Assembly: GCF_013359685.1 (NCBI RefSeq)
Contig: NZ_JABFMV010000001.1
Location: forward strand, 500,858-564,857
Reading direction: 5' to 3'
Length of the DNA: 64,000 nucleotides
Source: Leifsonia sp. C5G2
GTDB taxonomy: Bacteria > Actinomycetota > Actinomycetes > Actinomycetales > Microbacteriaceae
In this document: positions 52,353-60,723 of the stretch, in pieces
Numbering within the stretch: the stretch's first letter is position 1
Layout: each line of letters begins with the position of its first letter
Translations under genes and position numbers: made by a program
The notes under the pieces: model-generated
What the model saw: only the letters and a program-made list of their open reading frames with translations
Told to the model about the DNA's origin: nothing
The model's database searches: none

Positions 52353-52718
52353 ATGGCGGACAGCGCGGCACCCAATCTTCCGTCTCGAAGATTCGATGAC
52401 ACGATCGCCTTCTACGGCGGGTTCGGGTTCGAGGTCACCTATCGTCACGAGGACTGGCTGATCCTGCGCCGAGGGGGGATTCAGCTGGAGTTCTTCCCTC
52501 ATCCCGATCTCATGCCCGGGGAGAGCTCCTTCATGTGCAGTGTCCGGGTCGACGACGTGGACGCGCTGTATCAGCAGATCAAGGACGCGGGAGTGGAAGA
52601 GAAGTCGTTCGGGGCGCCGCGGCTGCATCCCGTTCGGCTGCAACCGTGGGGGCAACGAGCAGGATTCCTCATCGATCCCGACGGGACGCAGCTGCATCTC
52701 ATCGAGAACACCCCCTGA
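52353..52718 (+). CDS. VOC family protein, bleomycin-resistance-like
   Basis: The 121-residue protein has the bleomycin-resistance (BLMA/Sh ble) pattern: NLPSRRFDDTIAFYGGFGFEV, then ILRRGGIQLEFFPHPD and GFLIDPDGTQLHLIEN. It has no N-terminal extension. It could sequester a hydrophobic drug, or act as a glyoxalase-fold protein of other function. It stands alone between two divergent or convergent regulators. Confidence 0.88.
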   Translation: MADSAAPNLPSRRFDDTIAFYGGFGFEVTYRHEDWLILRRGGIQLEFFPHPDLMPGESSFMCSVRVDDVDALYQQIKDAGVEEKSFGAPRLHPVRLQPWGQRAGFLIDPDGTQLHLIENTP

Positions 52719-52739
52719 CGCGAAGCGGAGGTGCCTGCG

Positions 52740-53411
52740 TCAGGCCGACGTGCGGCGGCCTTCGAGGGCGTCCAGGACGAGGTCCAGGCCGAACGAGAAC
52801 TCTTGGAAGGGGTCGTAGCGGATGCTCATGAGGTGGGCGCCGGACTCGTTCAGGTAGGGGAACTCGTCGGGAGGTAGCTGCGGGAGGTACACCTCCGCAG
52901 TCATGTCCGCCAGCTCATCGGCCGTGGCGAAGGGAAGAGTCGCCTGCTGCAGGGCGTACCCGTAGACGTGGCTGTTGATCAGCCAGTTCGCGTGAGTCGC
53001 CATGATCACCGAGAAGCCTCCTCGGCGCAGGCACGCGGTCACGGCCTCCCGGTGTCGCAGATTCGCCGGCCCCGGAGTCGTCCGCGACTCCATCAGACTG
53101 ATCGCCCACGGGTGGCGCGCCAGGACTTGGCGCGCAGACATGGCCTCCACCCGCATCCCCGTCCGCCAGTCGACGTCGAGCGGCGGCAGCTCGATCTCGT
53201 CGAAGACGACGTCGACCATCGCATCCAGCAGCTCATCCCTGTTCTTGACGTAGTGGTAAAGCGACATGGCACCCGCGCCCAACGTTGCGGCCAGCCCCCG
53301 CATGCTCAGGCCGTCGACGCCGTCGCGATCGGCTATGCGGATCGCCTCGGCCACCACTCGCTCCCGGCTGAGACCCGGGGTCTCGGTCGCAGACTGACCT
53401 GGTCGCGCCAT
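52740..53411 (-). CDS. TetR family regulator with TetR_C-type ligand domain
   Basis: The 223-residue protein starts at ATG 53411. The N-terminal DNA-binding part is LSRERVVAEAIRIADRDGVDGLSMRGLAATLGAGAMSLYHYV. The C-terminal domain is of the tetracycline-repressor type, with WRTGMRVEAMSARQVLARHPW. It is divergent from an MDR oxidoreductase gene, and three similar operators lie between them. Confidence 0.92.
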   Translation of the reverse strand: MARPGQSATETPGLSRERVVAEAIRIADRDGVDGLSMRGLAATLGAGAMSLYHYVKNRDELLDAMVDVVFDEIELPPLDVDWRTGMRVEAMSARQVLARHPWAISLMESRTTPGPANLRHREAVTACLRRGGFSVIMATHANWLINSHVYGYALQQATLPFATADELADMTAEVYLPQLPPDEFPYLNESGAHLMSIRYDPFQEFSFGLDLVLDALEGRRTSA

Positions 53412-53447
53412 CGATTCCCCATTCCCTCGATCTGAAGTATTGACAAT

Positions 53448-53493
53448 CGTACAGCGTACGCTCCATAGTACGTTGTACGACGTACGGCGTACG
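53448..53493. promoter_or_regulatory. Three clustered TetR-type operators
   Basis: cgtacagcgtacg (53448-53460), agtacgttgtacg (53467-53479) and cgtacggcgtacg (53481-53493) all have the form GTAC-N3-GTAC. They lie between divergent tetR and the MDR gene, so they probably control both. Confidence 0.7.
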
Positions 53494-53518
53494 AAGCGCC
53501 GAGGTGGAAAGGACGACG

Positions 53519-54547
53519 ATGATGGATCTCGCGACGCGGCGCTCCGCTGGTGGGGGCACGACGATCCCGCCGGAGAGGATGCGCGCCCTGATTCAGCGGC
53601 GATACGGCCGACCGGACGTGCTCGAATCGGCGATGATCGATGTCCCCTCGCCGGGCCCACGCGAGGTGCTGGTGAAGCTTCAGGCCGCCTCCGTGCATCC
53701 CGGCGACGTCTTCATCATGACGGGGCGGCCGCACATCGTCCGGCTGGCGTTCGGACTTCGCCGGCCGCGGCGCCAGACCCCCGGCATGGACCTCTCCGGA
53801 GTGGTCGAAGCCATCGGCCGGGACATCGACTCGCTGCGCGTCGGCGATCGCGTCTTCGGTTGGACCACCACGGGGTCGCTCGCCGAGTACGCCCGGGTAC
53901 CTCAGGACAACCTGGCGCTCATCCCGGACCACCTCCCTGCGGACCAGGCGGCGGCGGTACCCACCTCGGCGATGACAGCGCTGCAGGCGATCCGCGATAT
54001 CGCGAAGGTACTGCCCGGCCAGACAGTCCTGGTCACCGGCGCGTCCGGCGGCGTCGGATCCTTCGCCGTGCAGATCGCCGCCGCACTCGGAGCCGATGTG
54101 ACGGGCGTGTGCAGCAGCCGAAACGTCGAGCTGGTCCGCTCCCTCGGGGCGCGTCACGTCATCGACTACGAAACGACCGATGTCACCACCAGCGGCGCGC
54201 GCTACGACGCCATCCTCGACAACGTCGAGGCGCAGCCGCTTGCAGCCATGCGCCGGATCCTCGCCCCGGCCGGAACCCTCATCCCGAACAGCGGGAACGG
54301 CGGCCGCTGGATCGGGCCACTGGGCCGCATCGTCGCCGGGCGCCTGCGATCGGCACTGACGCGGCAGCGGCTGAGGCCCTTCACCTCGCTGGGCACGCGC
54401 GACGACCTGCTCGCCCTTGCAGCGATGCTCTCAAGCGGCCGCATCACTCCGGTGATCGACCGCACCTACCCGCTCGCAGAGGCCGCGGAAGCCCTCCGCC
54501 ACGTAGCCGCCGGCCACACGCGCGGCAAAGTCGTCGTCACCCTCTGA
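53519..54547 (+). CDS. NAD(P)-dependent MDR oxidoreductase, quinone-oxidoreductase-like
   Basis: The 342-residue protein starts at ATG 53519 (ATG 53522 is an alternative), with GGAAAGGA upstream. It has the zinc-free MDR pattern: MRALIQRRYGRPDVLE, SVHPGDVFIMTGRP, then the NADP loop VLVTGASGGVGSFAVQIA and GKVVVTL at the end. No zinc cysteines are seen. It is controlled by the divergent TetR and probably detoxifies an enone or quinone. Confidence 0.9.
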   Translation: MMDLATRRSAGGGTTIPPERMRALIQRRYGRPDVLESAMIDVPSPGPREVLVKLQAASVHPGDVFIMTGRPHIVRLAFGLRRPRRQTPGMDLSGVVEAIGRDIDSLRVGDRVFGWTTTGSLAEYARVPQDNLALIPDHLPADQAAAVPTSAMTALQAIRDIAKVLPGQTVLVTGASGGVGSFAVQIAAALGADVTGVCSSRNVELVRSLGARHVIDYETTDVTTSGARYDAILDNVEAQPLAAMRRILAPAGTLIPNSGNGGRWIGPLGRIVAGRLRSALTRQRLRPFTSLGTRDDLLALAAMLSSGRITPVIDRTYPLAEAAEALRHVAAGHTRGKVVVTL

Positions 54548-54582
54548 CGGCGATTCCACACCACAACCCAGGAGAAACCACC

Positions 54583-55032
54583 GTGTCCCTCACCCATCAG
54601 ACCCAGCCCACCCTCGGCCGCGCGACCATCCCGCTCCCGGCAAAGATCGCCGCCGCGTGGACGAGCTTCATGTTCCTCTATGTCTACGTGGACGTCCTCA
54701 ACTTCTACAAGCCTGACGTCGTCGCAGAAATCCTCGACGGCCGAATCTGGCGGTTCGAGGTCACCCCTCCCCTGCTCACGGGGATACTGGCCTCGGTCAT
54801 GATCCCCGCGCTGATGGTCGCGCTCTCCGTCATCCTGCCTCCCCGGGGGAATCGCATCGTGAACACCGTCGTCGCCACGCTCTATGCACCGTTCACGGTC
54901 TTCAATGTCGCTGGGGCCACCGCCGAATGGCTGCCCTTCTACGCACTCTCCATCGGCGCCGAACTTGCTCTCCTCGTCCTCATCGTGCGATGGGCGTGGA
55001 TGGCAGTCCCGCGTCGCTCCGAGATGCTCTGA
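54583..55032 (+). CDS. Four-helix membrane protein, 149 residues
   Basis: The frame starts at GTG 54583 with AGGAG upstream. Four hydrophobic segments are visible at about residues 22-42, 65-85, 93-112 and 117-140, and the motif FLYVYVDVLNFYKPDVVAEIL lies in the first. I recall similar small membrane proteins of a DUF family without known function. It is 35 bases after the MDR gene and probably in the same TetR-controlled transcript. Confidence 0.75.
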   Translation: MSLTHQTQPTLGRATIPLPAKIAAAWTSFMFLYVYVDVLNFYKPDVVAEILDGRIWRFEVTPPLLTGILASVMIPALMVALSVILPPRGNRIVNTVVATLYAPFTVFNVAGATAEWLPFYALSIGAELALLVLIVRWAWMAVPRRSEML

Positions 55033-55099
55033 AGCAGGACAGACGACGAAACGGCGGCTGATCGTAAGGTCAGGATGATGTCTTTTCGATCGCGCGACT

Positions 55100-56029
55100 T
55101 CAGCCCTTGACAGCGCCGCCCAGGACGCCACGGACGAAGTACCGCTGCAGCGAGACCACGAGAACGAGCGGGACGAGGATGGAGACGAACGTCGCCGCCA
55201 TGACCAGCGACTCCCCCTGTCCGTTGGACTGCACAAGGCCGGCCACCTGCACCGTGATCGGCGCGCTCATGTCCGAGCCGCCGAGGAAGATCAGTGGGAT
55301 GAGGAGGTCGTTCCACGACCACAGGAACTGCATGATCGCGAGTGACGCCATCACCGGGATGGACAGCGGCAGCACCACCGAGCGGAACACCCGCAACGCG
55401 CCGGCACCGTCGAGCGCGGCCGACTCGAACAGCTCCTGCGGGATGGAGGCCATGAAGCCTCGGAGCAGGAAGATGCCGAACGGGATGGTGAAGCCGACCT
55501 GGTAGATCCAGACCGACGGAATCGTGCCCTGCAGCCCGGTCGCGTTGAAGAATCGCAGCATGGGGACGAGGGTCACCTGCGGCGGGATGACGAGCATCGC
55601 GACGAGGACGAGCGACAGGATGGTGCGCCCCGCGAAGCGCATGCGTGTCAGGGCATACGCCCCCAGCGCGCTCAGTACGGTGGTGAGCACGGTGACCGGA
55701 ACGGCGATGGCGAGCGACGTCGCGAGGCTTCCCCCGACACCGATCACGCTCATCGCCTGCTGGTAGTTGTAGCCGGTGAAGAGCGGCTGGACGAAGGCGT
55801 TCCACCAGCCGTTCGCCGCGGTGTCCGACTGGGTGCGCACACTGGTCACGAAGAGCGACAGCACGGGGGTGAACCAGACCACCATGAAGACGACGACGAT
55901 GAGGTGGAGGACGGGCCGCGTCCACGTGAGACGGAAGCGGCGGCGGGGGCGGACGGTCGCCGGGCGGGGCGCAGCGCCGGAGCGCGGGTCGGCCGTGACG
56001 GCGGCGGTGCGTTCGAGTGCGGTCGTCAT
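55100..56029 (-). CDS. CUT1 ABC sugar permease, MalG type (second ROK island)
   Basis: The 309-residue permease starts at ATG 56029, one base after the partner permease. After a basic N-terminus (RPRRRFRLTWTR) there are six helices, the EAA loop FESAALDGAGALRVFRSVVLP, and the end QRYFVRGVLGGAVKG. It is the last gene of the operon starting at 60555. Confidence 0.92.
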   Translation of the reverse strand: MTTALERTAAVTADPRSGAAPRPATVRPRRRFRLTWTRPVLHLIVVVFMVVWFTPVLSLFVTSVRTQSDTAANGWWNAFVQPLFTGYNYQQAMSVIGVGGSLATSLAIAVPVTVLTTVLSALGAYALTRMRFAGRTILSLVLVAMLVIPPQVTLVPMLRFFNATGLQGTIPSVWIYQVGFTIPFGIFLLRGFMASIPQELFESAALDGAGALRVFRSVVLPLSIPVMASLAIMQFLWSWNDLLIPLIFLGGSDMSAPITVQVAGLVQSNGQGESLVMAATFVSILVPLVLVVSLQRYFVRGVLGGAVKG

Positions 56030-56030
56030 G

Positions 56031-57005
56031 TCAGCGTGCCTCCTCGGCGCGGAACTGCCGGATGTTGATGATGACGATGGGCAGCGCGACGATCAGCAGG
56101 ATGACCGCGATCGCGCTCGCGTGGCCCAGGTTGTTCGCCGCGAAGAGCTCGGAGTACATCTTGTTGGCGATGACGTCGGTTCCGAAGTTGCCGTTCGTCA
56201 TCACATAGACGATGTCGAACACCTTCAGCGCGAAGATGACCTCGGTCGTGACCACGACGAGCACGGCGGGCAGAATGGCGGGCAGCGTGATCGAACGGAA
56301 GATGCGCCACTCCCCCGCGCCGTCGAGACGGGACGCCTCGACGAGCTCCGCCGGCACGTTCTTGACGGCGGCCGAGAGGATGAGGGCGGCGACGCCGAGG
56401 CTCGACCACACGGCCACGAAGATCAGGCAGAGCGTGTTGACGAACGGGGTCTGCAGCCACGGCACGGGAGCGGCGCCGGTCGCCGTCCATAGGGCGTTCA
56501 GCACACCGGTCTGCGGGGTGCCGCCTGGCTTGTACGAGTAGATCTGCCGCCAGATGATCGACCCCGCGGTGAACGAGATCGCTGTCGGCAGGATGATGAG
56601 GGTCATCGCGAGCTTCTCGTACTTCACGCGGTCGAACAGCACCGCGACGATCAGCGCGAGTACGAGGGTCGCGACGGGGAAGACGATCAGCCAGACGACG
56701 TTGTTGCCGAGCACCTGCATCATCTGGTCGCCGAACGCCCAGGCGAAGTTCGCCAGGCCCGCCCACACCTTCCCGTCGGCGCCGAAGAACGCGTACGCGA
56801 TCGTGGCGACGAGCGGGTATACGAGGATGAGCGCGATGACCGCCAGGGGCACCAGCAGCCACACCCAGGGACGGACCCCGTGGGCGCGACGCGGCGTCAG
56901 CCGGGAGAGGATGCGCTCCCCCAGCCCCAGCATCAGGTACACGACGGCGGGGATGCCGACGGCGCCGATCACGATGAGCGCCGGGACGCTGGTCATGAGA
57001 TCCAC
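56031..57005 (-). CDS. CUT1 ABC sugar permease, MalF type (second ROK island)
   Basis: This 324-residue permease has an additional N-terminal membrane segment (about residues 5-28) before the cytoplasmic stretch LSRLTPRRAHG, then six further helices and the EAA loop VEASRLDGAGEWRIFRSITLP. The extra helix recalls the longer MalF proteins. It starts at ATG 57005. Confidence 0.92.
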   Translation of the reverse strand: MDLMTSVPALIVIGAVGIPAVVYLMLGLGERILSRLTPRRAHGVRPWVWLLVPLAVIALILVYPLVATIAYAFFGADGKVWAGLANFAWAFGDQMMQVLGNNVVWLIVFPVATLVLALIVAVLFDRVKYEKLAMTLIILPTAISFTAGSIIWRQIYSYKPGGTPQTGVLNALWTATGAAPVPWLQTPFVNTLCLIFVAVWSSLGVAALILSAAVKNVPAELVEASRLDGAGEWRIFRSITLPAILPAVLVVVTTEVIFALKVFDIVYVMTNGNFGTDVIANKMYSELFAANNLGHASAIAVILLIVALPIVIINIRQFRAEEAR

Positions 57006-57036
57006 GGGATCCGTCCTTTCGGATGAGGGCGGTGGC

Positions 57037-58413
57037 TCAGGAGCCGTCCGCCGCCTTCTGGATGGTCTGCAGCACCGAGTCGAGCGAACCCGGGTTCTGC
57101 AGGTACGAGATCACGCCCTTGTAGAAGGCCGCGCTGGTGGCCGCGTTCGCCATGACGTTCGGGCCGGTCGCCAGAGTCACGTCGTCGCCGAAGTAGGTCT
57201 TCGCGGCACGCTGCAGCAGCGTCGACTTGTAGGTGTCCGACGGGACGTTCTTGTTCGAGACCGTCCAGTGGTCGGCCGACGCGAGCAGCGCTTGTGCGGG
57301 CGTGGACTCGATGAACTTCATGAACGCGCGGGTCTTGTCGTTGTCCTGGAACGCCGTCGCGACCGTGGTCTGGAAGATCTCGGTGTTCCGGTACTTCGGG
57401 TCGCTCGCCGGCACCTGATAGAAGTCGAGGTTCTTCCCCGCCTTCACGTCGGCGCCGATCAGGCCCGGCACCCAGCTGCCCCAGACATCCGCCTGGCACG
57501 TCGCGGGCTTCGCGACCAGACCGTTCGACCCGGTGGCGATGGAGGCGGCCAGCGAGCCGGTGACACCGCCGGAGACCTTCTTGTCGTCGGCCGCGATCGA
57601 GCCGAACATCTGGAACGCGTCCTTCACCTCCGGGCTCGTCCACTTCAGCTCGCCGTCGCCCCACTGCTTGAGCAGGTCGGGACCGTACTTCTTGGCGAAC
57701 AGGATCTCGATGAACTGCGCGCCCGGGAAGCCGCTGCCTGCGCCCGACTCCTCCGCGATGCACCAGACCGGGGTGTTCTTTGCCGCCTCGGCGTCCGTCC
57801 AGTCGGTGATCTGCTTCCAGGAGGTCGGGTCCTTCGGGCCCGTGTACTGCTCCGGGTTGTACCAGAGCATGAAGTTGCTGAAGCCCTGGTAGACGCCGTA
57901 GACCTTGCCGTCGACGGAGGCTCCGTCGAGCAGCGACTGGTTGTAGTTCGCCTTCAGCTCGTCCTCGCCGATCACCTTCGACAGGTCCATCAGCTTGCCC
58001 TGCTTCGCGTAACCGGAGGCGACGCCGAGGCTGAGGTCTGCGATGGCCGGCGGGTTGCCCGCCTGCGACCGCGACTGGACGATGTTGTTGGTGTCCTGCG
58101 TGCCGGTGTAGTTGACCTTCGTGCCGGTCGCGTCGGTGAAGGCTTTGTAGACGGCCTGCAGGATCGCGCCCTCGTTGCCGCCGTTCGGGCCGATGTACTC
58201 GATGGAGCCGCCGAGCTGCTTGTCTCCGGCGATCTTCTTGGCCTGGTCGACGGCCTCCTTGTACAGCGACGAGTCGAGGCCGACGGCCTGCGCGGTGGCG
58301 CCGGGCTGGGACGCGGCCTGCTGGTCGCTGGCGCACGCCGTCAGGGCGAGCGCCGCGGAGGCGATGGCCGCGGTGGCGAACAGCACGCGCCGGCGGCTCT
58401 GGGATGACTGCAT
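57037..58413 (-). CDS. Sugar-binding lipoprotein (second ROK island)
   Basis: The 458-residue family 1 binding protein starts at ATG 58413. The leader SQSRRRVLFATAAIASAALALTAC has a twin-arginine-like start and ends in the lipobox LTAC. Mature blocks include VYKAFTDATGTKVNYTGTQDTN, GVYQGFSNFMLWYNPEQY and AFMKFIESTPAQALLAS. It lies in an operon with a Gfo/Idh and a TIM-barrel enzyme, and its ligand is unknown. Confidence 0.92.
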   Translation of the reverse strand: MQSSQSRRRVLFATAAIASAALALTACASDQQAASQPGATAQAVGLDSSLYKEAVDQAKKIAGDKQLGGSIEYIGPNGGNEGAILQAVYKAFTDATGTKVNYTGTQDTNNIVQSRSQAGNPPAIADLSLGVASGYAKQGKLMDLSKVIGEDELKANYNQSLLDGASVDGKVYGVYQGFSNFMLWYNPEQYTGPKDPTSWKQITDWTDAEAAKNTPVWCIAEESGAGSGFPGAQFIEILFAKKYGPDLLKQWGDGELKWTSPEVKDAFQMFGSIAADDKKVSGGVTGSLAASIATGSNGLVAKPATCQADVWGSWVPGLIGADVKAGKNLDFYQVPASDPKYRNTEIFQTTVATAFQDNDKTRAFMKFIESTPAQALLASADHWTVSNKNVPSDTYKSTLLQRAAKTYFGDDVTLATGPNVMANAATSAAFYKGVISYLQNPGSLDSVLQTIQKAADGS

Positions 58414-58454
58414 TGTCTCTCCTCGGTGGGGGTGGTGGGTGGTGCGGGTAGCGG

Positions 58455-59435
58455 CTACCGGGCGGCGGCCGAGGTCAAGATGTCGAGCTCGCGGTCGTCG
58501 ACGCGGGGAGCGGCGGTCTTGTGGAGGGCGCGCTCGATGTACTCGCGCGCGGCCCGCATCTCGCCGATGGGGTCCGGCACCGCGTCCAGTTCGAGCAGCG
58601 TGACGCCCGCCACTGCGGTCTCGTTCACGAGCCGGTTCCAGGCGAACCAGTCGATTGAGCCTGCGCCGACGCGGCGGAAGTACTCGCGATGCGCCAGGTG
58701 CACGTTCTCGTCGATCGGGACCTGGGGCATCGCGCCGATGGCGTCCTTCCAGTGCGAGAGCACCATGCGGTCGCGGTGGTGATCCATCACCAGCGACGGG
58801 TTCGCTCCCGAGAGCGTGAGGTGTCCCGTGTCGGGGCACATGAAGACATAGACCGGGTCCGTCAGCGTCATCAGCAGGTCGACGTCGCGCTGGGTGCAGA
58901 ACACCGAGTGCGCCTCTGTGTGCACGGCGGTCTTGACGCCGAGGCGCACGGTGGCGTCGCCGACGCGATGCAGGATGTCGGCGAGCGTCGACATGTACGC
59001 GTGGTCCACGAAGAGCGGAGGCTGCGCGTCGCGCGACCGGCGCATCGGCGGGCCGACGACCATGGTGTCACCGCCCGCGTCGCGGATGAACTCGGCGTAG
59101 GCCGCCGCCTCGTCCGCCGCCTGCGACGGGTCGGTGTCCGCACCCCAGCCGAGTGCGATGTGGAAGCCGCTCTTGAGAGCGAGGCCGCGCGATGCGAGCT
59201 CTTGACGGAACGCCACCGCGGAGCCGTACGCCTCGACGGCGGAGTGCCAGTCGGCCGGCGGGAAAGTCAACTCGAGGAGCTCGACGCCGGCGGCCTGCAT
59301 CCCGTCGAGGATGCGCTCCCACATCGCCAGCGGGTCCTTGCGTCGGAGTTCCACGATCTCGTCGTAGTCGCCGACGCCCCAGAACTGCGGGTGGTAGAAG
59401 GTGATGAGGTCGACGCCGAAGCGGGTCTCAGGCAT
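58455..59435 (-). CDS. Sugar phosphate isomerase/epimerase-like TIM barrel (C)
   Basis: The 326-residue protein starts at ATG 59435, overlapping the Gfo/Idh gene by 8 bases. TIM-barrel metal ligands are suggested by VELLELTFPPADWHS, AVHTEAHSVFCTQRD, MCPDTGHLTLSG and LSHWKDAIG, the Glu/Asp/His pattern of the IolE/xylose-isomerase-like family. It is likely to act on a keto sugar or inosose. Confidence 0.82.
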   Translation of the reverse strand: MPETRFGVDLITFYHPQFWGVGDYDEIVELRRKDPLAMWERILDGMQAAGVELLELTFPPADWHSAVEAYGSAVAFRQELASRGLALKSGFHIALGWGADTDPSQAADEAAAYAEFIRDAGGDTMVVGPPMRRSRDAQPPLFVDHAYMSTLADILHRVGDATVRLGVKTAVHTEAHSVFCTQRDVDLLMTLTDPVYVFMCPDTGHLTLSGANPSLVMDHHRDRMVLSHWKDAIGAMPQVPIDENVHLAHREYFRRVGAGSIDWFAWNRLVNETAVAGVTLLELDAVPDPIGEMRAAREYIERALHKTAAPRVDDRELDILTSAAAR

Positions 59436-60555
59436 GTGCTGCGATGTCCTTTGCGTTGAGGAGGGACGGCTCGGGCCGCGACGGCCGCGACGCGATGGGG
59501 ACGACGGTGGAGGTGCTGGACGCAGTCTCGATGGCCTCGAGGACCTCCAGCACGTGGAACGCCAGCTCGGCCGACGCGCGCAGCGGCGCGCCGTGGAGGG
59601 CGGCAGCGAGGTCGGCGACGCCGTGACCGCGGAGGTACTGCACCGGATCGCCCGGTGCTCCGCCCGGCTCCAGCACCGGCTCGAGAGTGGCCCAATCGGC
59701 GTCCGCATGACGCTTGAGCTGCACGGGGCCGTCGTACTCGTTGGGATCGGGCAGCGCGAGCGCGCCCTCCGTGCCGTAGAGCTCGATCTTGGGCAGGTGG
59801 TGGTCCCACACGTCGAAGCTGAACAGCAGCGTCCCGATGGCGCCGGAGGCGAATCGGATGGTGGCACCGGCGTGGGTGGGTGTGGTCACCTCGATGGTGT
59901 CGGCGCGGGCGCCGGGAGCCGTCACGGTGCGGACCGGGGCGCCGATGCGGGAGAAGCCGGTCACCTCGGCGACCGGGCCGAGGAGGTTGACCAGCGCGGT
60001 GATGTAGTACGGCCCGAGGTCGAGGGTGGGGCCGCCGCCCGGGCGGAACAGGAAGCCCGGGTCCGGGTGCCACGTCTCCGCCTTGGAGTGGGTGACGAAC
60101 GCGACGGCACCGATGGGCTCGCCGATGGCGCCCTCGTCGACCGCGGCGCGTGCGGTCTGGCCGGCGCTGCCGAGGAAGGTGTCCGGAGCGGAGGCGAGGA
60201 CGCGGTCCTCGCGAGCGGCCGCCTCCACCATCCCGGTCGCGTCGGCAACCGTCGCGGCGATCGGCTTCTCGACGTACACGTGCTTGCCCGCCGCGAGCGC
60301 CTGCTCCGTGACGGTGGCATGCGCGATCGGCGGGGTGATGTTCACCACGATGTCGATGTCGGTGTCGGCGAGCAGGCCGTCGATGTCGGCGTAGGCGCGG
60401 ATGCCAGTGTCGGTGGCGAGGCTGTCGGCCAGCTCCTGCACGAGGTCGGCGCAGCCGACGAGCTCGAGCTGGGGGAAGCGTCGCATCCCCTCGACGTAGC
60501 GGCGAGAGATGTTGCCGCAGCCGATGATGCCGACGCGAGCGGTCGTGGTGGTCAC
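59428..60555 (-). CDS. Gfo/Idh/MocA family oxidoreductase (C)
   Basis: The 375-residue enzyme starts at ATG 60555. The nucleotide loop VGIIGCGNISRRYVEG and the signature VEKPIAATV are canonical. The C-terminal half contains GGPTLDLGPYYITALVNLLG, the family's catalytic region with Asp and Tyr. It is the first gene of the operon, followed by the TIM barrel and importer, and diverges from the ROK regulator. NAD(P)-dependent oxidation of a sugar or cyclitol is likely. Confidence 0.9.
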   Translation of the reverse strand: MTTTTARVGIIGCGNISRRYVEGMRRFPQLELVGCADLVQELADSLATDTGIRAYADIDGLLADTDIDIVVNITPPIAHATVTEQALAAGKHVYVEKPIAATVADATGMVEAAAREDRVLASAPDTFLGSAGQTARAAVDEGAIGEPIGAVAFVTHSKAETWHPDPGFLFRPGGGPTLDLGPYYITALVNLLGPVAEVTGFSRIGAPVRTVTAPGARADTIEVTTPTHAGATIRFASGAIGTLLFSFDVWDHHLPKIELYGTEGALALPDPNEYDGPVQLKRHADADWATLEPVLEPGGAPGDPVQYLRGHGVADLAAALHGAPLRASAELAFHVLEVLEAIETASSTSTVVPIASRPSRPEPSLLNAKDIAAHA

Positions 60556-60638
60556 GAGTGTCCTTTCCCGGCACCGCGTGTGCCCGGGAGGGCTCGACCG
60601 TCGGTGTCGTTCATCCAGTTCTAGATGACCCAGGTTGC

Positions 60639-60660
60639 TTTTGTCTAGTACTGCGCAAAA
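60639..60660. promoter_or_regulatory. ROK-type operator between divergent Gfo/Idh and ROK genes
   Basis: ttttgt (60639-60644) and gcaaaa (60655-60660), ten bases apart, have the same geometry as the sites of the other ROK island. It lies between the divergent genes and could control both. Confidence 0.55.
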
Positions 60661-60723
60661 CTTTCCTCCGTACGTATTCGCTTTTGCTACGAGCTATGCG
60701 CTGTTTGTGGAAGACTGGCTCAC

